This document shows, in pieces, positions 36,259 to 44,340 of a stretch of DNA of 64,000 nucleotides (position 1 is its first letter; each line of letters opens with the position of its first letter). Source of the DNA: Algoriphagus ratkowskyi (GTDB taxonomy: Bacteria; Bacteroidota; Bacteroidia; Cytophagales; Cyclobacteriaceae); assembly GCF_002150505.1 (NCBI RefSeq), contig NZ_MSSV01000015.1, positions 152,507 through 216,506 of the forward strand, read 5' to 3'. Made by a program: the position numbers and the translations under genes. Under the pieces are notes generated by a model. That model was not told where the DNA came from and did no database searches. It saw nothing but the letters and a program-made list of their open reading frames with translations.

Positions 36259-37110
36259 TCATTTTACTCTAAAGGTCCAAACTGGTCGTTTAGCATGGTT
36301 TACAACATCTTCGGCAATACTCCCTGTAAAGAGGTGGATCAACCCAGTCCGACCATGTGTAGCCATAGCGATCATATCTGCGTCAATATCTTCAGCAAAT
36401 TCCACAATCCCAGCTTCTTCAGAATTTGCATTATAAATCTCTGCCACAGCATGTGTTATTGAATATTTATTGGCAAAGTTTTTAATTCTTCTGGCAGATT
36501 CTCTGGTAGATTCAAAGTTGCCAGGTGTGTTAATAAGAACTAGATATAGGTCAGCATCAAACAATTTTTGGATTGTTTTAAGGCGTTCGGCTAATTCATC
36601 TTGATCATCTTTGAAGTCACTTGCAAATACTATTTTTTTGAATGTTTCCGGGTTTATTGCGCCCTTAACTGTCAAAACAGGACAATGAGAGGTGCGAACT
36701 ATTTTCTCAGCGTTACTTCCAAGTAATACTTCTTCCATGCCGCTAGAGCCCTTAGAACCCATTATTACCAAGTCTGGATTTTGATCAATTATCGCTGAAG
36801 AAATATTTTGGAAGGCATTTCCAAGGACAATTTTCGTCTTTAGCACATAATTATTGCTCGCGTATTGACTTTCCAGATCCTTTAACTGCTGCTTGCGCCG
36901 ATTCATTAGTTCTATGAAGAATATCTGATTTTCATATACTGGGAGCATCTCACCGCCTCCCATCGTACCCATTCCACTGGCAGAAGGTACTTCGATGACA
37001 TGCAACACAGTGATTTCCACATTTTCAAATTTGTTTGACAAGTGAGTGGTTAAATCAAGAGCATTTTGAGCCTGCTCGGTGAAGTCGAAGGGAACAAGTA
37101 CTTTAGTCAT
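36259..37110 (-). CDS. Universal stress protein with two tandem Usp domains
   Basis: 283 aa. Domain 1 (1-145) has the nucleotide-binding loop VIMGSKGSSGMEEVLLGSNAEKIVRTSHCPVL. Domain 2 (148-283) has MATHGRTGLIHLFTGSIAEDVVNHAKRPVW. Both keep the G-2x-G-9x-G(S/N) pattern typical of ATP-binding Usp. It is in an operon-like run with menA and SUI1. The role in stress or adenine-nucleotide sensing is general knowledge of the family. Confidence 0.88.
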   Translation of the reverse strand: MTKVLVPFDFTEQAQNALDLTTHLSNKFENVEITVLHVIEVPSASGMGTMGGGEMLPVYENQIFFIELMNRRKQQLKDLESQYASNNYVLKTKIVLGNAFQNISSAIIDQNPDLVIMGSKGSSGMEEVLLGSNAEKIVRTSHCPVLTVKGAINPETFKKIVFASDFKDDQDELAERLKTIQKLFDADLYLVLINTPGNFESTRESARRIKNFANKYSITHAVAEIYNANSEEAGIVEFAEDIDADMIAMATHGRTGLIHLFTGSIAEDVVNHAKRPVWTFRVK

Positions 37111-37172
37111 AACAAGGCTATATTGGTTTATGCCAAATTAGCCTATTTAAAAGGATTACAAAAGGACTTTAA

Positions 37173-38093
37173 TCAGCTTTTTCCTAAAAAAACTAAACCG
37201 ATTCCAAATAGAATTATCCATGCTAAAGTGCTGAGCGCCATTTTTTTCAGGTTAGGATCGATCTCCTGCGAATTTTTGCCTCTTTGGACACTCAAACCAA
37301 TTTTTACCATAAAAGGGAAAAGTCCAAGAGCGAGTAGGGAAGTCCATTCTTTGGTCACAAAAGCGAAAATTAACAAGCAATAATTGCCTCCCAAAATTAA
37401 GAACCAATTGTAAATAACCGCTGCTTTCTTCCCGATTCGCACAGGTATAGACTTTTTACCGGCAGTTGTATCAGATTCTATATCTCGGATATTATTGATG
37501 TTCAACACCGCTGCACTGAAAAGGCCTAGAGAGATACCTATCCAAATCACGGAATCGTCCCATGCTAAGCTGTGAAGGAAATAGGTCCCATAAACGCCAA
37601 GTAATCCAAAGAATAGAAACACTGAAATATCACCCAAGCCAGCATATCCGTAGGGATTTTTTCCAGAGGTATAAGAAATAGAAGCCCAGATAGCGGCAAG
37701 GCCTAGGCCAAGAAATATTCCAAAAAGCATCCAATCCTGAACTGCAAGAAATAGGAGTATCAGGCCTGAAACTAGTGCCAAGCCACCAAAAAGAAACATG
37801 GCATTCTTCATTTCGGGAAGAGAAATCAACCCAGATTGCACTGCTCTTACTGGTCCTTGTCTATTTTGATGGTCTGCCCCATGAATTGTATCTCCATAAT
37901 CATTCGAAAGATTGGAAAGAATCTGTAGAAATATGGTGGTAAGGGATGCTAAAAGTAAAATGTCCCAGCGGAAAACAGATTTGTAAGCAGCCAGGAAAGA
38001 ACCCGCGAATATACTCGCCAGTGCTAAAGGTAAAGTACGAAGCCTGACCGCATGCAGCCAGGCTTCCTTTTTTGTTTGAATTGCTAATTTCAC
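37173..38093 (-). CDS. menA: 1,4-dihydroxy-2-naphthoate polyprenyltransferase
   Basis: 306 aa, with a GTG start. About eight membrane spans. The UbiA-family magnesium/prenyl-diphosphate motif SNLSNDYGDTIHGAD and the second block NNIRDIESDTTAGKKSIPVRIG are present, and RLRTLPLALASI matches MenA starts. It attaches the isoprenoid tail to DHNA in menaquinone synthesis at the inner membrane. It is 19 bp from the glutathione peroxidase gene upstream. Confidence 0.9.
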   Translation of the reverse strand: MKLAIQTKKEAWLHAVRLRTLPLALASIFAGSFLAAYKSVFRWDILLLASLTTIFLQILSNLSNDYGDTIHGADHQNRQGPVRAVQSGLISLPEMKNAMFLFGGLALVSGLILLFLAVQDWMLFGIFLGLGLAAIWASISYTSGKNPYGYAGLGDISVFLFFGLLGVYGTYFLHSLAWDDSVIWIGISLGLFSAAVLNINNIRDIESDTTAGKKSIPVRIGKKAAVIYNWFLILGGNYCLLIFAFVTKEWTSLLALGLFPFMVKIGLSVQRGKNSQEIDPNLKKMALSTLAWIILFGIGLVFLGKS

Positions 38094-38112
38094 GAAGTAG
38101 AAATTGTTCTGA

Positions 38113-38721
38113 TTATCCGTTGATAAGGTCTATAATTTCCTGATCCATAGGTTCAACTTTAGATGGTAGGAATTTGAGGAGTTCACCTTTTTCATCCAGA
38201 ATGTACTTGCAAAAATTCCAGCTTGGTTCTTCATTGTTCCACCCATTCATAGTAGCATCTGATAGCCATCTGTAAAGTGGGTGCTTGTCGAAACCTTTCA
38301 CAGAAACTTTTTCAAACATAGGAAAAGTCACACCATAATTTTCAGAACAAAAGGTTTGAATTTCCTCATTTGATCCTGGCTCTTGCCCTCCGAAATTATT
38401 GGCGGGGAAACCTAAGATCACAAGTTTGTCACTGTTCTCTAAATATAACTTTTGCAAGGCTTCATACTGAGAAGTGTACCCACATTTGGAAGCTACATTC
38501 ACTATCATGATTTTTTTGCCTTTGAAGGTGCTGAAGTCAACTTCTTTTCCATTAAGGTCTTTCATCTTGAAATCAAAAAATGATTTTTCCATGGTGTTTT
38601 CAGATATAGATTCCGTTTTAACTACTCGGGAATGCGTCTTACTGATAGCATAAGCACTGACTAGCAAAAGGAGGCAACCAAGAAATACTAGATTTTTTAT
38701 TCTTTTATTTTTAGAAGTCAT
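38113..38721 (-). CDS. Glutathione-peroxidase-family thiol peroxidase, membrane-anchored or exported
   Basis: 202 aa. An N-terminal hydrophobic segment (LVFLGCLLLLVSAYAI) precedes the thioredoxin-fold enzyme. The peroxidatic Cys is in NVASKCGYTSQY, the Gln block is GFPANNFGGQEPG, and the Trp block is EPSWNFCKYIL. It carries Cys, not selenocysteine, and bacterial members generally use thioredoxin. It reduces hydroperoxides, here probably in the periplasm. A further Cys in WNFCK is unusual for this block. Confidence 0.88.
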   Translation of the reverse strand: MTSKNKRIKNLVFLGCLLLLVSAYAISKTHSRVVKTESISENTMEKSFFDFKMKDLNGKEVDFSTFKGKKIMIVNVASKCGYTSQYEALQKLYLENSDKLVILGFPANNFGGQEPGSNEEIQTFCSENYGVTFPMFEKVSVKGFDKHPLYRWLSDATMNGWNNEEPSWNFCKYILDEKGELLKFLPSKVEPMDQEIIDLING

Positions 38722-38823
38722 ATAGCCTATTCCGAACCTGATTGACTCAGGCCGGCTTTAATTATGAAAATTATATATAGGTACTAATCATACCAGGAAT
38801 TGACACCAAAAGCATCTTAGATC

Positions 38824-40614
38824 TTACATTCGTTCAGGTACAGCGATTCCTAGTAGTTGCATTCCTTTATTCAGAGTTTTGGCGGTATGAGCCGAAAGCG
38901 CAACTCGGAAAGCGAGAATGCTCGCATCATTCTCCAGAAATATAGGAAGATCTGCATAGAATCTATTGTATTCCTTTGCCAAATCGAATAAGTATTGTGC
39001 TAAAATAGCAGGAGAATAATCCAATCCAGCTTGGAAAATCTTCTTCTCAAAATCATTGAGTAAGTATATTAAGCTTGATTCAGATTCTTCAATTTTAGGA
39101 ATGGAGGTGAAATCCGCTTGCTTATATTCCACACCAATTTGATCTGCTTTTCTCAAAATTGAAGCAATTCTAGCATGAGAGTATTGGATAAATGGACCGG
39201 TGTTTCCTTGGAATTCAATGGATTCCTGAGGATTGAAAAGCATGCGTTTCTTTGGATCTACTTTCAATAAGAAGTATTTCAAAGCTCCCATTCCAAGCAT
39301 CTCATAAAGCTCTTTGGCTTGCTCGGAATTGAAGCCATCAATTTTTCCCAACTCTTTGGTATGCTGAGCTGCAGTGTCTATCATCTCTTGCATCAGGTCA
39401 TCTGCATCCACCACTGTCCCTTCACGAGACTTCATTTTGCCAGTTGGCAAATCAACCATGCCATAAGACAAATGATGTAATCCTTCTCCATAGGGTCTGC
39501 CTAACTTTCGCATAATCTTAAACAAGACATCAAAGTGATAATCTTGCTCGTTACCAACAACATATACAGACTTGCTAATTCCAAAATCATCGTACTTCAA
39601 ATCAGCTGTTCCCAGATCTTGTGTGATGTAAACTGAAGTCCCATCGCCACGTAAAACAAGCTTTTCGTCCAATCCCTCTTCCGTCAAGTCCACCCAAACT
39701 GAGCCATTGTCCTTTTTAAAAAAGACCCCTTTTTCCAAGCCTTCGGTTACGATATCTTTTCCTAAAAGGTAGGTGTCAGACTCATAATAGTATTTGTCAA
39801 AGCTAACGCCCATGCGCTCATAGGTTTTTTCAAACCCAGCATAAACCCAAGTATTCATAAGATTCCAAAGTGATACTACTTCCTCGTCATTAGCTTCCCA
39901 TTTGCGAAGCATATCCTGAGCTTCGAGGATAAGAGGAGCATTCTTCTTCGCTTCATCTTCTGTCTGACCTTCCTCTTTCAGTTCGGCAATTTGCTTTTTG
40001 TATTCCTGATCAAAAATCACGTAGTATTTACCAGCTAAGTGATCTCCTTTTAACCCTGAGGATTCTGGTGTTTCGTCATCACCAAAGTGCTTATAAGCCA
40101 CCATTGACTTACAGATGTGAATCCCACGGTCGTTTACCAAATTAGCTTTGGTTACTTCGTAGCCATTTGCGGCTAGAATATTCGCAACAGAAAATCCTAA
40201 AAAGTTATTTCTTAAGTGCCCGAGGTGAAGCGGTTTGTTGGTATTTGGGGAGGAATACTCCACCATCACTTTTTGACCATTTGCAGGAAACTGACCAATG
40301 TTTTGGTTTGAATAAAGCTTTTGAAAGACATCCACCCAGATCATGTTATTCAACTCCAGGTTCAGGAAACCTTTCACCACATTGAAACCAGTGACTTCAG
40401 ATACGTTTTCTTTTAAGTATTCACCGATTAAATTGGCTGTAGCTTCAGGAGTTGCTTTAGATACTTTCAAATAAGGGAAAACCACGAAGGTGTATGTCCC
40501 TTCAAATTCCTTCCTCGTAGGAGCGAGGCTGATCTGATCCAAAGGTAAATCGTGGTTGAATATATTCTGAAAGGCAAGCTGAATGCCTCGGTTGATAGTT
40601 TCTTGTATTTCCAT
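38824..40614 (-). CDS. argS: Arginyl-tRNA synthetase
   Basis: 597 aa from the ATG at 40614; a GTG at 40626 extends the frame but falls inside a repeat. Class I synthetase: HIGH-type NTNKPLHLGHLRNNFLG, KMSKS-type GKMKSREGTVV and ArgRS-specific N-terminal and DALR anticodon domains (SHARIASILRKADQ, DLPIFLENDASILAFRVALSAH). It charges tRNA-Arg. Its start codon is only a few bp from the left end of the GxxExxY cassette, so its leader has been replaced by that sequence. Confidence 0.96.
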   Translation of the reverse strand: MEIQETINRGIQLAFQNIFNHDLPLDQISLAPTRKEFEGTYTFVVFPYLKVSKATPEATANLIGEYLKENVSEVTGFNVVKGFLNLELNNMIWVDVFQKLYSNQNIGQFPANGQKVMVEYSSPNTNKPLHLGHLRNNFLGFSVANILAANGYEVTKANLVNDRGIHICKSMVAYKHFGDDETPESSGLKGDHLAGKYYVIFDQEYKKQIAELKEEGQTEDEAKKNAPLILEAQDMLRKWEANDEEVVSLWNLMNTWVYAGFEKTYERMGVSFDKYYYESDTYLLGKDIVTEGLEKGVFFKKDNGSVWVDLTEEGLDEKLVLRGDGTSVYITQDLGTADLKYDDFGISKSVYVVGNEQDYHFDVLFKIMRKLGRPYGEGLHHLSYGMVDLPTGKMKSREGTVVDADDLMQEMIDTAAQHTKELGKIDGFNSEQAKELYEMLGMGALKYFLLKVDPKKRMLFNPQESIEFQGNTGPFIQYSHARIASILRKADQIGVEYKQADFTSIPKIEESESSLIYLLNDFEKKIFQAGLDYSPAILAQYLFDLAKEYNRFYADLPIFLENDASILAFRVALSAHTAKTLNKGMQLLGIAVPERM

Positions 40615-40616
40615 AA

Positions 40617-41157
40617 ATTTTACCACAGAGGGCGCAAAGTTTTACACAGAGGCCACTGTGAATTTAATTGAGTCTTATTTAGTATTTATCACTCTTCTAA
40701 TTCCAAGTTTTAGTCTTGGAACATTGAAGTTAATTAGTAGTCCTAATTTGAAATTGCCAAGCTTAATGTAATTCAGTGTTTGGGCAAAATGAATCTCTGT
40801 AGTCCTTTCTACTGCTTTCAATTCTAAAACTAGCCTACTTTCCACTAAAATGTCAATACAATAGCCATTTTCTAATTCGACACCATCAATAATCAATGGC
40901 ATTTTCTTTTCTACTTCGATTAAAAAGCCTTCTTTTTTGAGCTTGAAAGCTAGTGCTTGTTTATAGGCATTTTCTAATAATCCAGGTCCTAACTGCGTGT
41001 GAACTTCCATTGCAATTCCTATTACTTTCGTTGCGAGTTCATTTTCAAAAGCCAAGTCATAATTATCCATAATACCCAAAAGTCTTTCCTATGAAAATAA
41101 GGATTAAATTAGTCATTGTGTCCTCTGCGTTACCCTCTGTGAACTCCGCGGTTAAAA
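40617..41157. mobile_element. GxxExxY cassette with imperfect terminal inverted repeats
   Basis: Left repeat 40617-40669 (TTTTACCACAGAGGGCGCAA, then AGTTTTACACAGAGGCCACT...) faces right repeat 41102-41157, which on the opposite strand reads TTTTAACCGCGGAGTTCACA, then GAGGGTAACGCAGAGGACAC. Identity is roughly 70% by eye, and both end inward in AATTTAAT. The GxxExxY gene is the only content. It lies exactly between the argS start and the arginase stop. Confidence 0.45.
40675..41070 (-). CDS. GxxExxY family protein (PD-(D/E)XK-like)
   Basis: 131 aa from the ATG at 41070 (a TTG at 41079 also opens the frame). The family signature GPGLLENAYKQAL (G-x-x-E-x-x-Y) is near residue 33. The downstream block GYCIDILVESRLVLELKAVE resembles the D...ExK core of PD-(D/E)XK nucleases. 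It is cytosolic and the function of the family is unknown. It is bracketed by inverted repeats and lies between argS and the arginase gene, all on the same strand. Confidence 0.8.
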   Translation of the reverse strand: MDNYDLAFENELATKVIGIAMEVHTQLGPGLLENAYKQALAFKLKKEGFLIEVEKKMPLIIDGVELENGYCIDILVESRLVLELKAVERTTEIHFAQTLNYIKLGNFKLGLLINFNVPRLKLGIRRVINTK

Positions 41158-41160
41158 CAA

Positions 41161-42111
41161 TTAAAAATTATCCACTAATGACTTTGTAGTTGCTTCGAGG
41201 ACTTCGAAGGCGTTTTCGGCCATTAGATTCTCTGAGTCGAGCGTTGGATTTACTTCCACGATCTCCCAGCAGCAGACACGCTTATCCTGGATGAGTTTTA
41301 CATTGAGTTCTATCGCTTCCTGCACAGTCAAGCCATCAGGCACAGGAGTTCCTGTACCTACAGAAATGGAGCTATCTAAACTGTCCACATCAAAGGAAAT
41401 ATAGATTTGATCACATTCTTTCAATACTTCTAAGGCTTCAGAAGCGATTTGATCTATACCTTTCTTCCGTACTTCAGCTGTGCTGAAATTTTTGATTCCA
41501 AAATTTTTGATCAAATGATCTTCGGGAGCTTCGGTGTCTCGCACGGTGATGAAAACGATATCGCTTGGATGAATTTTAGGGAAATCACCACCAATGGATT
41601 TTATCTTTTTCCAAATTTCCAATGTCTCCTCTGTAGGTTCATTCACTTGGCAATCCAAGTTGTCAAGATTAGAAACGATCGCCAATGGCATTCCATGCAT
41701 ATTACCAGAGGGAGTAGTATAAGGCGTGTGCATATCCGCATGTGCATCGATCCAAATTACTCCGAGGCGTTTATCTGGGTCAGCCGCTTTGATTCCCATA
41801 ATAGTACCTGCTGCAGTGCTGTGATCTCCTGCCAAAACGATTGGGAATTTCTTCTCCATCCGCAGAGATTCGATAGTGGAATACACGTTTTTCAAGACCT
41901 GATACACGCCATCTATATACTTAGCATGCGGGAAATTATTCCCTTTCCAGAGAAAACTGTTTGCATCCTGAACGTTGATAGGATCAAATTGCGTGAAGAA
42001 ATCAGACTTTTTGTCCAAACTCGCAATCTTCAACGCATCTATGCCCATACTTGCTCCACGAGTTCCTGCGGCTAATTCTGATCGTACTTCTACTAATATT
42101 ATATCACGCAT
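41161..42111 (-). CDS. Arginase-family ureohydrolase
   Basis: 316 aa. Manganese-binding blocks VLAGDHSTAAG, WIDAHADMHTPY and ISFDVDSLDSSI are complete, and SGNMHGMPLA and GTPVPDGL match arginase. It would hydrolyse arginine to ornithine and urea. Agmatinase is the alternative and would fit the nearby arginine decarboxylase, but the N-terminus VEVRSELAAGTRGASMG is arginase-like. It is upstream of argS on the same strand, separated by the GxxExxY cassette. Confidence 0.82.
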   Translation of the reverse strand: MRDIILVEVRSELAAGTRGASMGIDALKIASLDKKSDFFTQFDPINVQDANSFLWKGNNFPHAKYIDGVYQVLKNVYSTIESLRMEKKFPIVLAGDHSTAAGTIMGIKAADPDKRLGVIWIDAHADMHTPYTTPSGNMHGMPLAIVSNLDNLDCQVNEPTEETLEIWKKIKSIGGDFPKIHPSDIVFITVRDTEAPEDHLIKNFGIKNFSTAEVRKKGIDQIASEALEVLKECDQIYISFDVDSLDSSISVGTGTPVPDGLTVQEAIELNVKLIQDKRVCCWEIVEVNPTLDSENLMAENAFEVLEATTKSLVDNF

Positions 42112-42506
42112 TTGGAGTAGATTTTAAAGTTAATTTGGGTTATATAAAGCGTCGCAAAAGTAGTCAAAAATGCCCAAAAAGTGCTTAAATTATCAGTTGA
42201 CAATGTTCAAGTATAGATAGTGCTGGTGTTTTTTTAACCGCAAAGGCCACAAAAGTTTCGCAAAGGACGCTATTAATAACAATTAGCTGTTCGTGAGACA
42301 CGAACATATGAGCTGAGGTTAGTCCCATATTTGATGCTGTAATTCCCGTAGTTCGTGTCCCAAGAATGGCTACCCGCAATGATTTAAACTAAAAATAAGC
42401 GATTATCAGCGATGTTTTCTACAGAGATCTACGTGGAATAAGGAATATTTCTAGACCAATTTGAGCATCTTTAACAAGCTAAACGCAAAATCAATAGTTT
42501 TGAACT
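42112..42506. other. Intergenic region (395 bp) with solo repeat and hairpin
   Basis: It contains the solo CGCAAAG repeat (42230-42272), a perfect 8-bp hairpin TGTTCGTG/CACGAACA (42288-42306) and a TAGTTTTG box (42495-42502) 4 nt before the aminotransferase start. No gene is seen. Confidence 0.6.
42230..42272 (+). repeat. CGCAAAG-type repeat (solo)
   Basis: TTTTTTTAACCGCAAAGGCC, then ACAAAAGTTTCGCAAAGGAC. It is related to the GxxExxY cassette ends. Confidence 0.45.
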
Positions 42507-43655
42507 ATGTCTATTTCATCTAAACTTCCCAATGTAGGGACGACGATTTTCACAACAATGTCCAAGCTCGCAAGTGATTGTGGCGCAATAAACCTCTCTC
42601 AGGGATTCCCCGGTTTTGACTGCGACCCTGTGTTGGTAGAACTAGTCACGAAACATATGAAAGCAGGACTCAATCAATATGCACCGATGAGTGGTGTTCC
42701 AATTTTGCGGGAACAGATTGCGGTGAAAACTAAGTTAGTTCATAGTGTTGACTTGAATTCAGAAACGGAAGTAACGGTTGTTTCTGGAGCAACAGAGGCT
42801 ATTTATGCAGCTGTGACGGCAGTGGTAAAGCAAGGTGATGAAGTCATTCTTTTTGATCCAGCTTATGATTGCTATGCGCCAGCGATTGAGTTGAATGGAG
42901 GTAAACCAGTTTATGTTCCTTTAGAAACGCCAGACTTTTCGGTGAATTGGGATAAAGTGAAAGCAGCTATTTCTGAGAAAACTCGGTTGATCATGGTGAA
43001 TACACCTCATAACCCAAGTGGATATGTGTGGACATCAGAAGACATAAATACATTGGTTGAATTTGTTGAGAATAAGGATATTTTGATCGTGAGTGATGAA
43101 GTATATGAGCATATTACCTTTGATGGAAGAAAACATTTATCCTTACTTACGCATCTGGTTTTGAGGGAAAGAACCTTTGTTTGCGGGTCTTTTGGGAAGA
43201 CTTTTCATGTGACAGGTTGGAAGATTGGCTATTGCCTGGCTCCGCCGAAACTCACAGAGGAATTTAGGAAGATTCATCAATTTTTAACTTTTAGTTCTGC
43301 CACACCTTTACAATATGCCTTGGCAGATTATTTATCAGATCCTTCGCACTATCTAACACTTCCGGATTTCTATCAGAAGAAAAGAGATCTGTTTTGTGAA
43401 GGACTGAAAAATACTCGCTTCGAATTCAGTCCCGCACAAGGAAGCTTTTTCCAAATGGTGTCTTATGCCAATCTCTCTGAGGAATCAGATTATGAGCTAG
43501 CCGTGAGACTGACAAAGGAAATAGGAGTGGCTAGTATACCTATTTCAGTTTTTTTCTCTAATAAAAAAGACTACAAAATTTTAAGATTTTGCTTTGCTAA
43601 GAAGGATTCAGATTTGATAGCAGCGCTAGATAAGCTCCAAAGATTCGAATTATAA
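42507..43655 (+). CDS. ybdL: PLP-dependent methionine-type aminotransferase
   Basis: 382 aa. Fold-type I aminotransferase: INLSQGFPGFDCDP, NQYAPMSGVPILREQIA, VSGATEAIYAA, NTPHNPSG, SDEVYEHITFD and the PLP-lysine motif GSFGKTFHVTGWKIGYCLAPP. This combination is that of the YbdL branch, which transaminates methionine and aromatic residues with 2-oxo acids. A TAGTTTTG box lies 4 nt before the ATG, but a matching -33 element is not evident. Confidence 0.85.
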   Translation: MSISSKLPNVGTTIFTTMSKLASDCGAINLSQGFPGFDCDPVLVELVTKHMKAGLNQYAPMSGVPILREQIAVKTKLVHSVDLNSETEVTVVSGATEAIYAAVTAVVKQGDEVILFDPAYDCYAPAIELNGGKPVYVPLETPDFSVNWDKVKAAISEKTRLIMVNTPHNPSGYVWTSEDINTLVEFVENKDILIVSDEVYEHITFDGRKHLSLLTHLVLRERTFVCGSFGKTFHVTGWKIGYCLAPPKLTEEFRKIHQFLTFSSATPLQYALADYLSDPSHYLTLPDFYQKKRDLFCEGLKNTRFEFSPAQGSFFQMVSYANLSEESDYELAVRLTKEIGVASIPISVFFSNKKDYKILRFCFAKKDSDLIAALDKLQRFEL

Positions 43656-43788
43656 GCTTATAAATCAGGTAGATACTGCAGTCGATTGATATTTTATAAA
43701 TAAACCCTACAAATATTATAGGGAATATAGGATAATATTAAAAACTCGGCTACATTTGACCAGTTGTTAAATTCTAAAACTCGCATAA

Positions 43789-44223
43789 ATGAGCGCATTA
43801 TCACAGACAAAACCCGCATCAGTAGATCAGCTAATTGGATTATCCAGTGGCTATTCTAAAGTTTCCGTCAATCAGCAGGAAATCGTAAAGATTTTCAATC
43901 AGAAATCTGGTTTGGTGATGCAGGGGATGTGCAAGTTCGATGAGAGCTTTGAATTTCTTTTCCCATTGTTTAAGGGTTTAAGTGAAGCTGGAAAACCGCG
44001 GAGCTTGAATCTTAGCTTTGCTTCTTCGGAAAAAGCAGTATACTTTCATTATCCAGAGTCCAATCAGTCTGAAGTTTCTTCTTTCTTTTCTCAACTTATC
44101 TTGCATTTGCAAAATGAAGTGAGATTCAAAAAGGTGTTAAAAGAAATTATCAGACATAGAAAACACTTCCTTTCTGAACAAATCTTGCTTCAGAACGCCA
44201 TAATGGGTAGAGCAGATAATTAA
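43789..44223 (+). CDS. Hypothetical protein
   Basis: 144 aa, cytosolic, with no recognised domain. The N-terminal 60 residues are polar (SALSQTKPASVDQLIGLS), and the C-terminus forms a long amphipathic helix LQNEVRFKKVLKEIIRHRKHFLSEQILLQ. It is flanked by the aminotransferase and the arginine decarboxylase and ends at a terminator (44249-44278). The function is unknown. Confidence 0.55.
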   Translation: MSALSQTKPASVDQLIGLSSGYSKVSVNQQEIVKIFNQKSGLVMQGMCKFDESFEFLFPLFKGLSEAGKPRSLNLSFASSEKAVYFHYPESNQSEVSSFFSQLILHLQNEVRFKKVLKEIIRHRKHFLSEQILLQNAIMGRADN

Positions 44224-44248
44224 TAAATTCTTATGTTTTTTTAATATT

Positions 44249-44278
44249 GGGACAATCCGAATGGATTTGTCCCTTTTT
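44249..44278 (+). terminator. Intrinsic terminator after the hypothetical gene
   Basis: GGGACAA-TCC / GGATTTGTCCC stem (one bulged base), followed by TTTTT. Confidence 0.65.
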
Positions 44279-44307
44279 CATTTGAATTCCCCCGAGAAAA
44301 AGCAATT

Positions 44308-44337
44308 TTTGCAACGCTTTAACACCAATTATTTTTG
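44308..44337 (+). promoter_or_regulatory. Bacteroidota-type promoter, overlapping the arginine decarboxylase start
   Basis: TTTG (44308-44311), 18 nt, TATTTTTG (44330-44337). The ATG is at 44341, so the transcript would be leaderless or nearly so. The box contains the TTG at 44335 that could otherwise be read as a start. Confidence 0.65.
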
Positions 44338-44340
44338 CAA

